A stretch of 64,000 bases of DNA from Cyclina sinensis (taxonomy: Eukaryota; Mollusca; Bivalvia; Venerida; Veneridae). The notes beneath the pieces are model-generated. The model made no database searches, had not been told where the DNA came from, and worked only from the letters and a program-made list of their open reading frames with translations. Of this stretch, positions 12,335 to 25,500 are shown in pieces. A program made the translations under genes and the position numbers. Every line of letters begins with the position of its first letter. Positions within the stretch are counted from its first letter, which is position 1. The DNA lies in assembly GCA_012932295.1 (NCBI GenBank), contig JAAONU010000014.1, positions 3,599,063 to 3,663,062 on the forward strand. Direction: 5' to 3'.

Positions 12335-12599
12335 TATGCCCCTGAAGGAAGGCATATAGTTTTTGAGCTGTCCATCCATTAGTCCATCAGTCGGTCTGTC
12401 CGTACATCTGTCAGTCCGTCCCAAAACTTTAACATTGGCCATAACTTCCTTATTTATAAGTGAATTTACTTCATACTTGGACACAACACCCCTTTGGAGA
12501 AGACCTTCTTAATGACCTATATTTATTACACCTTGACCCTCGGCTTCAAGTCAAAGCACCACTTTGGGGTATGTCATCTTATAGTGACAGTTCTTGTTT
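12335..12599 (+). mobile_element. Short hairpin-ended element, ATGCCCC family
   Basis: Starts TATGCCCCTGAAGGAAGGCA, has a CCGTC-rich tract at 12390-12420, and ends GGGGTATGTCATCTTATAG TGACAG followed by TTCTTGTTT. The last hairpin is TGTCA/TGACA. The element at 56752-57170 is the same family in reverse orientation. Confidence 0.6.
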
Positions 12600-13373
12600 C
12601 AGAAAAAAATATAAAATTCTAAAATGATAGAGTAAAACAATAAGAAAAGCTCACATAACTTTGGATTTTCTAGAAATGAAAAAAAAAAGAAAGAAGAACA
12701 ATAAAACAAAACCAGGGCATTTTCCAAGCTTCAACAGAATACTTAAATTGATAAAACTTTGAATATAAATTCTAAATGATATTACAATCATAACAGTATT
12801 TTCTGTGTGTTTTTATTTGTTTTTGGAACACTTAAGTTTATGCTCTTGCTAAAATAAATACTCTTAGAATAATGTTTTCATCTGTATACATATGTCTTTT
12901 TAAAAAGCTTTGCCAATATTCAAATGTTTATCTGAATGAAAAGAAAAAATTCATGGCAGCATTTTTTTGTTTACTTAGTTTCATACCATTCTCATTTGAA
13001 TGTTCGTTCTAACACATCAAAAATAAAAATTCTGTTGATTTGACGACTGTCTTGATTCCCTTACTAAAGGGAAATGTATGCTTCAGCTCCAACCAACAGA
13101 CTTTCAGTACTTTATATGCTTTGATTTCAACTAAAATTGAAAGAAGTGATCAAATGGTATTTAAACATTTCAGAACTATAGTTGTTTTGTTCTAGATAAC
13201 ATATTATATTTAAATCATTGAAAAATTTGCAGAACTATTAGCAAATAGGCCTGTATGTAAGAGTACCTGTGCCAGGTAAAGCTTCTTTTAGGCATGAGAG
13301 TCCTGAACCTTTGCATTACAATGTAAATGAAAATATGAAAACTCTGACTGATAAATTATTTCTGATTTTACAG

Positions 13374-13502
13374 AGATCAGCAACAATGTCAAAACCAGGA
13401 CAGTCGGGACAAGACTTTAGTAGAACATATACAGCATCAAAGACAGAAAAAAGTATACAACCGAAAAAAATGGCAGCAACCATAAAACCTGGAGGCTGTC
13501 AG
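13374..13502 (+). CDS. MIEAP-like gene, exon 1 (start codon)
   Basis: Acceptor TTTCTGATTTTACAG precedes 13374. ATG is at 13386 and the exon ends GGCTGTCAG before GTAAAC, phase 0. It encodes 39 polar residues (MSKPGQSGQDFSRTYTASKT onward). The acceptor implies an upstream untranslated exon that was not found. Confidence 0.72.
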
Positions 13503-16500
13503 GTAAACGTGCAAGATTGAAAAAAAGAAAATTATGCTTTATCATGAAAAATGTAGATGTAAAAACTCATAATAAATTGTATGAAGCAGATATTACATAT
13601 AAGCGGTAGAGGAGAATCAGTAGAGACAAAAAATGAAGGTAATTCTTTAGTCTGGGCATTTAGTCTAGCAAAGGTACCTTACAGCTGAGGTGGCTAGGTA
13701 AACTTCCAACCTTCATAATTTAAGATATTGTGGAAGAGCCCTAGAAAACAGAACAAGAAATGAATATGGAATGAAAGGCTTTTACCATAGAAAGTTGTGA
13801 ATAACTAAATGGCAGACATTTGTATTTTGTCAATATTTCTTTGGATTAATTCAAACACCTGTTCTAAGATAAGACCAATTTTAAAATGCCTTGCTCTCAT
13901 GACAGTTCAAACAGAGTAACTGGTGATGTGATATACATACAGTTTAGCTGTTGTGAATAAAATGATACTTGAATTTTTTTAATAATATGAAATTCAGCTG
14001 TTCATGTTTATGTAGCTGAGACAGTTCCCTAGCAACATGTTTGAATGATAATTGTATCAGTTTAGAAAGTATTTCTTTGAATGTTTCTACATTACAGTCA
14101 TAGTTTATCACTAGAAATAAAATGCAAATCCAACAGAAGATCATGATAACATATGAATAAATGTTGCTATGATATTTCTTTATGAAAACAGGGTGAAGCA
14201 GAAGGAGTGACAGTGCCAGTGGTAATGATAAGAAGGTAAGTTGTTAAATCAGTCATGTCAGCTGTATCAGTGAATAAATATAAATATGATCAAGAATTTA
14301 ATAGTAAAAAGAATTTTAAAAAATAGAAATTATAAAAGGAAAAAGAGGTAATATTGATGATTACAGAAACAGCTGTTGTTCTTACATCTTGGGGTGCTGA
14401 TCTTTTGAGCTGGTCATGTTCTTATTCACATTCACTGATCACACAAGAGGTGGAGCTATAATAACGTCATAATTATATAGACAAAATACAAATGATTTCA
14501 TAGAATATAGAATTTGATGTGTGGAGAGACATATAATTAAATGCAAATTTTCTCCATTATTTAATCAGTAATGTTTATATATATACAACTTATTTATCAG
14601 CCAGGCCTTTTGTCAGAAACATATTTTTCTAGAAAAATAAACCTCACACAGTAAAAACTTTCAAACTGAACAGTGACTTACAAAGTTTCAAGCAGGGTTT
14701 GATATTTTGCTATTAAAGGATTGTAGGGAAGACAGGTGAGGAACCAGGAAAGATGAGTCAAATAGCAGGAAAACCAGCCAAAGAATCTGATAGACAGTCA
14801 CCTAAACCAGCTTCTGGGTTTGTTGTTTCTAGTTGAATGTATATAGGAACTGACAAAACTGTTCATCTAGTGAAACCCAACCACTCTATCTGAAGACTGC
14901 CTGCTCTAGTATTTTTTTTCCAATTTCTATGTTAATAGTTTCTTAAAGATCGGGAAGTGCATCTATTAAAAGAAGAAAGCTGAGAGTTGTACTTTCATAA
15001 CAAATAAAAGATTTCTTACAATAATAGATACTGCCATTTATACCATACTTTGGGATATTTTTGCCATGGTTAATTTTTTACCTATTTCTCCACCCTAATT
15101 AAGTGGTGAAAATATAACAACCAAAAATATACCTATGTCCAAAATTGAACACTGTATAATCTATATAATTATGCTATCTATTGTTAACAATTACCTATTT
15201 ATCTATACATTGACTATTAATAGTTAATACCTGATATTGCTTATAAAAGGGTAATTGCTTTTGGGGTATCCTTATTGTTGTAAAAAATGCTAAATGCGAG
15301 AAATCTGTCACCTTAGCCAAATTTTATTTTCTGGTAATTGCTCATCACACAGGTCATGCAAATTACAATAATCACTGTTTTTTTTACACTTAAAAGAACC
15401 TCTTTTTTTAGCTCACCTGTCACATAGTGACATGGTGAGCTTTTCTGATCCTGTGATGTCTGTTGTCTGTGCGTGTGTCCGTCTGTCCGTCAACATTTGC
15501 TTCTAATGACTTCTCCTCTGAAACCGCTAGGCCAAATTTTCTGAAACTTGCCTAGGATGTTCCTTGCATGAAGCTCTTTCAAAGTTGTTCAAAGAAATCA
15601 ATACCATCAAAAACTCTGGTTGCTATGGCAACTTAAAGGAAAAACTTGAAAATCTTCTTGTCTGAAACCACAAGGCCTAGAGCTTAGATATTTGGTATGT
15701 AGCATCCTCTAGTAGGCCTCTTCAAAAGTTTTTCAAATTATTCCCCTAGGGTCAAAATTGGCCCTGCCCCAGGGGTCATCTCACCTGCCCTGGGGGTCAC
15801 TTCCCTCCGCCCACCTGCCCAAATTTTTTTTTTCTCATTTTTTAAGTTTTTCGCTATGGCAATAAAATTTGGACCATTTGTACAGTTTTCAAGATGATTT
15901 CAAAAACATTATCCTTTACCTATATATTTGACCTACTGACCTACTTTTTTGTTTTTTAGCTACAGCAATGAAATTTGGACCATGTACACAGTTTTTAGTT
16001 TCAATTTCAAAAATATCATAGCATGACCTATATTTTTGACCTACTGACCTATTTTTTGTTTTTGGAGCTATGGCAATGAAATTTGGACCATGTGTACAGG
16101 TTTTTGTTGCGATTTCAAAAACGTCATAGCATGACCTATATTTTTGTCCTACTGACCTACTTTTTGTTTTAAAGCTACAGCAATGAAATTTGGACTGTGT
16201 GTACAGCTTTTCATTTCGATTTCAAAAATGTTGTCTCATGACCTATATTTTGACCTACTGACCTACTTTTTGTTAGCTCACCTGTCACATAGTGACATGG
16301 TGAGCTTTTCTGATGTCGTGATGTCCATCGTCTGTCTGTGCGTGTGTATGTGTGTCGGTCAACATATCCTTCTAATGACATCTCCTCTGAAACCGCTAGG
16401 CCAAATTTTCTGAAACTTGCCTAGGATGTTTCTTGCATGAACCTCTACCAAAGTTGTTCAAAGAATTCAATTCCATGCAGAACTCTGGTTGCTATGGCAA

Positions 16501-19500
16501 ATCTTCTTCTCTGAAACCAAAAGGTCTAGAGCTTAGATTTTGGTATGAAGCATCATCTAGTGGACCTCTCCCAAGATAGTTCAAATTATGACCATTGGGT
16601 CAAAAATGGCCCTGTTCCAGGGGTCACTTGATTTCACATAGAGTTATATAGGGAAAACTTTAAAAATCTTCTTGTCAGAAACCACAATGCCTAGAGATTA
16701 GGTATTTTATATATTGCATTGCCTAGTAGACCTCTACCAATATTGTTCAATTTATGGCCCCTGGGTCAAAAATGGCCCCGCCCATGTTTTTGCATAGAGT
16801 TATAAAGGAGAAATATAAAAAAATCTCTTGGAAGAAACCAAAAGGCTTGGAGCTTAGATATTTGGTATGAAGCATCATCAAGTGGACCTCTACCAAGATT
16901 GTTCAAATTTATGACCCTGGGGTCAAAACAAGCTCCACGCCCAGGGTCACTTGATTTTGAGTTGTACAGGAAAGTCTTAAGAAATCTTCTTGTCAGAAAC
17001 CACAAGGCATAGGGCTTAGATATTTGGTATGCAGTATTGTCTAGTCAACCTCTGCCAGTATTGTTCAAGTTATTTTTGAGCATTGTCTGATTGTCTGGAG
17101 GACCTCTACCAAGTTAGTTCAAATCCTGGTCACTTGGTCAAAATGGCCCCACCCCAGGGGTCACATATTTTACATAGATAACAATTAAGACATTACAGGG
17201 TTTTCCTCTTTCACAAATGTTTGAAAAATTTCATTCTGCAAAGAATTCCAATCACCACCTAAGGTGAATACACTTTGTGTAGAGTCCATTACATAATAAT
17301 ATGAAAAGTATAAATACAACAAATTTATTCCTTCAATACAACCACCCCTGCACACTAAAATTAGTAAAAAATGATGTTGCCACCAATGTCTTGATAGTGC
17401 AATCTTGTTAATTAAACAATTTACTCAGTTCAGCTATTAAAGGCCATCATGGCCAGTTGCATTCCATTGATATCATGACCCTTCCCCACTTTATAGCTTT
17501 TATAGACAGGTGAGCGACTTAGGGCCATCATGGCCCTCTTGTTTGTTTTAAATACACTGCTCAAATTAATTAAAGGAGCGCAAATATGTTATGGCGTGAA
17601 TTGGCCACCATACTAGATATTCGCTGCAAATTTCGTTTGTAGGTGTCCACGGTCAATATCCTCAAGAAACCTGTGCACTGTACAATAAATTTACAAAGCA
17701 TAGGTATTTTGTTTTTCTTTTTGTTGTGTAACCCCAGAATAAGATTTAGACTTTTGCATTTGTACAGTTCGTTCACAATAGCACATTTGACAAAATGAAT
17801 GTTTTAGTGCAACTTTTTACTGTATCTGCTCTTTTTACAATGGTTCAGGGTGTGCGATGTCATTTAGCAACTTCTGATGTTGCTCGGGCGGTGCAGATAA
17901 TCGAAAATGGATTTACACAGCGTGAGGTTACCACCGTTGTAGACATTTCTCATAGCGTTGTTGCCAGGTTGTGGAGTCTTTATCAGGAGACTGGAGAATT
18001 CATAAGAAAACCTGGGCAAGGTCGTCGCCACATTTTAACACCTCATCAGGACCGATATCTGAGAACTTTGGCTATTAGAAATCGTCAGTGTACTGCTGCA
18101 GGCATTGAAATTGACTTGAGGCAAGCTACAGGAGTTCGTGTGTCCGCTCAAACTGTCCAAAATTGTCTTCATGAAGATGGTTTGGGTGCCCGAAGACCTG
18201 CCAGAGGACCAATTCTGACCGTAGCTCACCGTAGAGCTCACTTCGAGTTTGCCCAAGAACACGTCACTTGGCAACTGCGCCAATGGCGATCTGTGCTCTT
18301 CACAGACAAGAGCCGCTATCATGTTTCCACCTGTGACAAGGGTGTGAGGGTGTGGCATTACCGAGGAGAGAGGTATGCGGAATGTAACATTATTCCATAT
18401 GACAGGTTTAGCGGTCGGTCAGTTATGGTGTGGTCAGGGATATCCATTGACGGGCGTACAGACCTTTATTTGATTCCAGGAGGTAGTTTGACGGCCCTGA
18501 GATATCGGGACGAGATCCTCGAACCAATTGTCAGGCCATATGCTGGTGCAATAGGTGAAACTTCTAGTTTAGTGCAAGATAATGCTCGAGCACACACTGT
18601 AAGAATCGTCCGGAACTTCTTTGATGATGATGTAGGTATTGAGGTCATAGACTGGCCAGTGAGGTCTCCCAATCTTAACCCTATAGAGCATGTCTGGGAC
18701 ATGCTTTCTCGTAGACTTTTTTCGCGTCCGAACAGAACGTCCGTGAGCTTTCTCATGCTTTTGTAGCAGATTGGGATGCCATACCACAGGATATGATCAG
18801 ACGTGTCATTAGGAGCATGCCCAGACGATGCAGAGAGTGCTTATACACCGGAGGGGGATACACACATTACTGACACTGACTATAAATCTGCTTTTACAGA
18901 CATTGATTGTTCTCCTGTAAGACCACCATTTCAAAGTTAATTTGATAGTGTTCATATCCTGGACGCTGTCTCTGTTGGCAATGAAAATGCCGATTTGCTT
19001 TTGAAAATGAACGATTTTGTTATTTCTGTAAAAGATATTCATAAATCTACTCTAGACGTATGTTTTTTTTTTAAGGTTATATATGGGTGCTCCTTTAGTT
19101 AATTTGACCAGTGTATCTCAAATAGACTTTTTTTTCTCACTGTGACAATCAGGCATGTATCTGTAAAGGAATTTAAACTAGTGAATATCAGCTACAGGTA
19201 TTTGCCAGTAATTTGGCTAAGGTGACAAAATAATTTCATTGTGTCTGCAAATGAATACTTAATCACATCCAGATATTGTTTTTGAGGAATCTGGAATCGC
19301 GGGAGCTTTTGGATATGAATATCGAAATAACTGTTTTAAATCAACTGTTTGCTTGTGACATGTTTTAAATTGACAGAGTAAGTACAACATAAATGAATTG
19401 ATTGAAATTTTAACCTTTTTTATTGCTTTTAGATTGCTTTAAAATTGCTTTTAGATTTTAATAAAATAGGTGTAATAAAGTAACATGTTTGCAATTTGTT

Positions 19501-22500
19501 TGGTTTTATAATCAGTAAAGTGTTGCTTCTCCCACAGAAGAATAACATCTCTTGGATACTCTTCAAACATGTTTATGTTGCTAGTTTTTGATTAAACTAT
19601 TGTTCATATTTTCACCACTGCCATAAAATGGCAAAAATTACCTGCACCAAATTAAAACCACTTCATTTTGGGCTAAAATGGTGAAAATATCCCAAAGTAC
19701 TTTTTTTTATCCCCCCGCCAAAGGCGGAGGGGATATTAGAAATGCCCTTCGTGCATCCGTGCGTCCGTCCGAAACAATTTTGTCCGGAGCATAACTCCAA
19801 AACTACTTGAGGGATTTTATTCAAACTTCATACACTGACAGAGCACATTGGTAGGTAGTGCAGTGTGCAAGTGCAATAACTCTACCTTGCCTTTTTAGCT
19901 CACCTGAGCACAAAGTGCTCAGGGTGAGCTTTTCTGATCGGTCTTTGTCCGTCGTCCGTCGTCCGTCGTCCGTCCGTCCGTCCGTCCGTCGTCAACTTTT
20001 CATTCAAACGACATCTCCTCTGAAACCAATGGGGCAAATTAAATGAAACTTGCCTGGGATGTTCCTTGCATGAAGCTCTACCAAGATTGTTCAAATGGTT
20101 CTGGTCCATTGCATTTCTGGTTCACTGGAGCTAAAAATAGATTTTATAAGTTGGATCTTTAAAAATCTTCTTCTCTGAAACCACAAGGCCTGGAGCTTTG
20201 ATATTTGGTATGAAGCATCATCTAGTGGACCTCTACCAAGTTTGTTCAAATTATGTCTCTGGGGACAAAACTGACCCCACCCCAGGGGTCAGTTGATTTT
20301 ACATAGAGTTATATAGGGAAAACTTGAAAATCTTCTTGTCAGAAACCACAAGGCCTAGAGTTAAGATATTTGGTATGTAGCATTGTCTAGTGGACCTCTA
20401 CCAAGTTTGTTCAAATCATGGCCTCTGGGTAAAAAATGGCCCTGCCCCGGGGGTCACTTATTTTACATAGAGTTATATAGGAAAATCTTAAAAAAATCTT
20501 CTTGTCAGAAACCGTAAGTTATACAGCTTAGATATTTGGTGTGTAGCATTGTCTAGTGGACCTCTACCAAGTTTGTTCAAATCCTGTCCTCTGGGTCAAA
20601 AATGGCCCCGCCCCAGGGGCCACTAGTTTTACATAGAGTTATATAAGAAAATCTAAAAAAAATCTTCTTGTCAGAAACCGTAAGTTATAGAGCTTAGATA
20701 TTTGGTGTGTAGCATTGTCTAGTGGACATCTACCAAGTTTGTTCAAATCCTGGCCTCTGGGTCAAAAATGGCCCCGCCCCGGGGGTCACTTATTTTACAT
20801 AGAGTTATATAGGAAAATCTTAAAAAAATCTTCTTGTCAGAAACTGTAAGTTATAGAGCTTAGATATTTGGTGTGTAGCATTGTCTAGTGGACCTCTACC
20901 AAGTTTGTTCAAATCCTGTCCTCTGGGTCAAAAATGGCCCCGCCCCAGGGGCCACTAGTTTTACATAGAGTTATATAAGAAAATCTAAAAAAAATCTTCT
21001 TGTCAGAAACCGTAAGTTATAGAGCTTAGATATTTGGTGTGTAGCATTGTCTAGTGGACCTCTACCAAGTTTGTTCAAATCCTGGCCTCTGGGTCAAAAA
21101 TGACCCCGCCCAAGGGGCAACTAGTTTTACATAGAGTTATATCGGAAAATCTTAAAAAATCTTCTTGTCAGAAACCGTAAGTTATAGAGCTTAGATATTT
21201 GGTGTGTAGCATTGTCTAGTGAACCTCTACCAAGTTTGTTCAAATCCTGTCCTCTGGGTCAAAAATGGCCCCGCCCCAGGGGCCACTAGTTTTACATAGA
21301 GTTATATAGGAAAATCTTAAAACATCTTCTTGTCAGAAACCGTAAGTTATAGAGCTTAGATATTTGGTGTGAAGCATTGTCTTGTGGACCTCTACCAAGT
21401 TTGTTCAAATCCTGGCCTCTGGGTCAAAAATGGCCCCGCCCCAGGGGCCACTAGTTTTACATAGAGTTATATAAGAAAATCTTAAAAATTCTTCTTGTCA
21501 GAAACCGTAAGTTATAGAGCTTAGATATTTGGTGTGAAGCATTGTCTAGTGGACCTCTACCAGATTTGTTCAAATCCTGGCCTCTGGGTCAAAAATGGCC
21601 CCGCCCCGGGGGTCACTTGTTTTACATAGAGTTATATAGGAAAAACTAAAAAATCTTCTTGTCAGAAACAAGAAGGCCTACAGTTAAGATATTTGGTATG
21701 TAGCATTGTCTAGTGGACCTCTACCAAGTTTTTTCAAATCCTGGCCTCTGAGTCAAAAATGGCCCCGCCCCGGGGGTCACTTGTTTTACATAGAGTTATA
21801 TAGGAAAATCTTAAAAAAATCTTCTTATCAGAAACCGTAAGTTATAGAGCTTAGATATTTGGTGTGTAGCATTGTCTAGTGGACCTCTACCAAGTTTGTT
21901 CAAATCCTGGCCTCTGAGTCAAAAATGGCCCCGCCCCAGGGGTCACTAGTTTTACATAGAGTTATATAAGAAAATCTAAAAAAATCTTCTTGTCAGAAAC
22001 CGTAAATTATAGAGCTTAGATATTTGGTGTGTAGCATTGTCTAGTGGACCTCTACCAAGTTTGTTAGAAAAATGTCCCAAGGGTCACTATTGGCCCCGCC
22101 CGAGGGGTCACAAGTTTTAAATAACAATATAGAAGAAAATCTTTAAAAACTCTTGTCTGAAACCACAAGACCTAGAATTTTAAAATTTGGCATGAAGCAA
22201 GCTTTATCAAGCTTTTTCAAATTATTGGATTAGGTTAAAGGTCACGGAGGCTAAAAGTAGATTTATCTACTGTACCTCATAGAGCCTTCATTTATAGACC
22301 AATATCTTTGATATTCAGTATAGAGGTTCCTTGCATGGACCTCTACCCATGGGTAGGGTTTGAGGTCACTGGGTCAAGGTCAAGGTCACCATAGCTTATA
22401 ATAGATATTTCTACTTTCTGTCATAGAGCCTTTATTTATTGACTGATATTTTACATATTATGTTTGTAGGCACTTACATATTTTCAATTAAAAAATGAAA

Positions 22501-25500
22501 TACTGCTTAACAGCAAACCTAAGTTCTCAGGTGAGCGATCCAGGGCCATCATGGCCCTCTTGTTTTAGAGTTATTCCGCTTTATCAAATTTACTTGATAA
22601 ATTTTGTCCGGAGCATAACTCCAAAACTGCCAGAGGGATTTTATTCAAACTTCATACACTGACAGAGCACATTGGTAGGTAGTGCATTGTGCAAGTCCAA
22701 TAACTCTAACTTGCCTACTTTTAGAGTAACTCCCCTTTTTCAGAATTACTTGATAAATTTTGTCCAGAGCATAACTCCAAAACTACTTGAGGGATTTTAT
22801 TCAAACTTCACACACTGACAGAGCACATTGGTAGGTAGTGCAATGTGCAAGTGCAATAACTCTACCTTGCCTATTTTTAGAGTAATTCCCCTTTATCAGA
22901 ATTACTTGATAAATTTTGTCCGGAGCATAACTCTAAAACTACTTGAGGGATTTTATTCAAACTTCATACACTGACAGAGCACATTGGTAGGTAGTGCAGT
23001 GTGCAAGAACAATAACTCTACCTTGCCTTTTTTTTTAGTGTTATTCCCCTTTATCAGAATTAATTGATAAATTTTGTCCGGAGCATAACTCAAAAACTAC
23101 TTGAGGGATTTTATTCAAATTTCATACACTGACAGAGCACCTTGGTAGGTAGTGCAGTGTGCAAGTCCAATAACTCTACCTTGCCTATTTTTTAGAGTTA
23201 TTCCCCTTTATCAGATTTACTTGTTTACATTTTAAAAATCCCAGCATATTCATGTATATCTAATTCTTAGTTCTTGAACTTATTATCCCCCCCGCCAAAG
23301 GCGGAGGGGATATTAGAAATGGTCTCTGTCCGTCCATGCGTCCATCCATTCCAGTTTTGTCCGGAGCATAACTCCAAAAGTACTTGAGTGATTTTCTTCA
23401 AACTTCATATACTGAAAGAGCACATTTGGAGGAGGTGCAGTGTGAAAGAATAATAACTCTACCTTGCCTACTTTTAGAATTATTTTCCTTTATCAGATTT
23501 AATTGAAAAACTTTGTCCGAAGCATAACTCCAAAAGTGCTTGAGCAATTTGCTTCAAACTTAATACACTGACATAGAACATTGGTAGGAAGTGCAGTTTG
23601 CAAGAACAATAACTCTACCTTGCCTATTTTTTGTGGGATTTTCTTCAAACATTATTACATTGAGTGTTTGAAAGAACAACCTCCAGGTAGCTTCTTGCCG
23701 GCGGGGGGATTAACCATTTGTAACATGGCTCTTGTTGTACAACAGAATTTGATGCTTGTAGGTATATATATAACTTATTTATTAGCTTGGCCTTTTTTCA
23801 GAAATATTCTTTCTAGAAAGTAAACCTCACACGATAAAAACTTTCAAACTCAACAGTGACTTACAAAGATTTTAAACTATAATTTGTTTATAATTTTATA
23901 AATATACTCATTTGCATTGTACACAGTAATGTAAGCCAATATAAAATCAACATCAGTTAAAATTCCATAAAACAAACGAAATATACTTAAGACAGGTATA
24001 ATGCAACATTATACAAATAAAATGCAAATGTGTGAAAGTAAAAATATCTACTTAAATTAAAACTTATGTATATCTACTATAAAACTTGAAAAAAAAACCT
24101 TATGTGAGTACTGTGTGGCCCATTTTTTAAAAAATATTTATGAAAGGAATAAATAATATTATCATAAATGTTGCACAAAACAGAAATTGATTGGGATTAA
24201 AACAGACCGCCCACCAACTATATGTTTATTTAGAACAATGCGTAGTAGTACCTGAAGTAATGTGTTTTCAAATTCTTCTTTAAACTGTCTGAAGATCCAG
24301 AGTTCCTGATGTTACTTGGAAGCTCATTCCAGACTTTCGGACCAAGGGTACTAAAACTTGTATCGGCGAAAGTCTTTCTATTGTTGAATTGCGTTTTATA
24401 ACATCCCTCTGAAGTTTGTGTTGAGCGTAGTTTGCGCTTGTGTCGTTGTTCTTCAAGAAGGTCGGTAAGATACCCTGGAGCGTTTCCAACTAAGCAGCTG
24501 TTCATGAAAGTTAAAATTTTGAATGTGATTCTAGCTTTCACAGGTAACCAGTGCAGATCGTATAAAGCTTGTTTGGAACTATCATATTGAGAGTGAGATA
24601 GAACAAGTTTTGCGCACATATTTTGTATACGCTGCATATTTTGTATGTCATAATGAATGACATTGCAATAGTCAAGGTGGGACATGACTAGGGATAACAC
24701 TAAAATTTCTGTTGCTTCTTTTTTCAAATACTGTCTAATGCACTTCATTCTCATGTAATTCAAAATAGCAGTGTGGCATTTTCTTTTCACCTGTTCTTTG
24801 AAATCCAATGTTTTGTCCAGAAACCCCCCTTGGTTTCTAACACAGTATTCTGCTTTGATGTTATCACCAACTTTGATTGAATTTGTTTTGGAGCAGGGTT
24901 TGATATTTTGCTATTAAAGGACTGCAGGGAAGACAGGTGAGGAACCAGGACAGGGGAATCAAATAACAGGCAAACCAGCTGAAGAATCTGATAGACAGTC
25001 ATCTAAATCAGCTTCTGGGTTTGTTGTTTCTAGTTAAATATATATAGGCTGAATAAGTCAGCTATTTTAAAATGTATCTTCAGTTTGTTATATGTCTAAA
25101 TTCTCTCCACATACACTGATATTTATATACATGTCACATTCAGACACGTGTATAAACACTAGAATTACTAAAACATCATACTGTAAGTCATTCTTATTAA
25201 GTTTTGTATGATTTGCATGTACTACCAACTTCCTCTGAATATTTTCTTTATAAAAACATCTTGTGCACATAAAGTAAAAAATCTTATATAACCTTCACCC
25301 TGTAAAATTTCTCATAAACTTGCCCATCATTCAGTAGGGACAATACCATTTGGCAGTGATCTACAGGATAATCATAAGATGTATTTGCAAAAGCAAAAAC
25401 AATTCCTATTTTAGCATGGTACAAGCAAAAGCTTTGTCTACTAGTAACTTGTATTTAAGACATGTTGGTAGAACATGAACTGTTTATGATGTTGATTACA

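Larger units (their letters stand above)
23755..25048 (+). repeat. Second copy of a 280-bp intron-exon segment, split by a LINE
   Basis: 23755-23873 matches 14575-14693 (AACTTATTTAT, TCTAGAAA, TAAACCTCACAC, TTTCAAACT, AACAGTGACTTACAAAG). 24894-25048 matches 14690-14850, including the whole of exon 3. Between the two halves of the second copy lies the minus-strand LINE fragment. The duplicated segment therefore predates the LINE insertion. Confidence 0.85.

Noticed and set aside
12215..12484. Minus-strand frame with TDRCTDRPTDGLMDGQ
   Set aside because: Translation of the CCGTC-type tract in a repeat. Several such TDG/TDR peptides occur in the window for the same reason.
18035..18787. Minus-strand open frames overlapping the transposase
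   Set aside because: Shadows of the Tc1-like transposase frame.
19897..22566. A CRISPR-like array of regularly spaced repeats
   Set aside because: The units are contiguous monomers of about 165 bp without unique spacers, in a eukaryotic intron.
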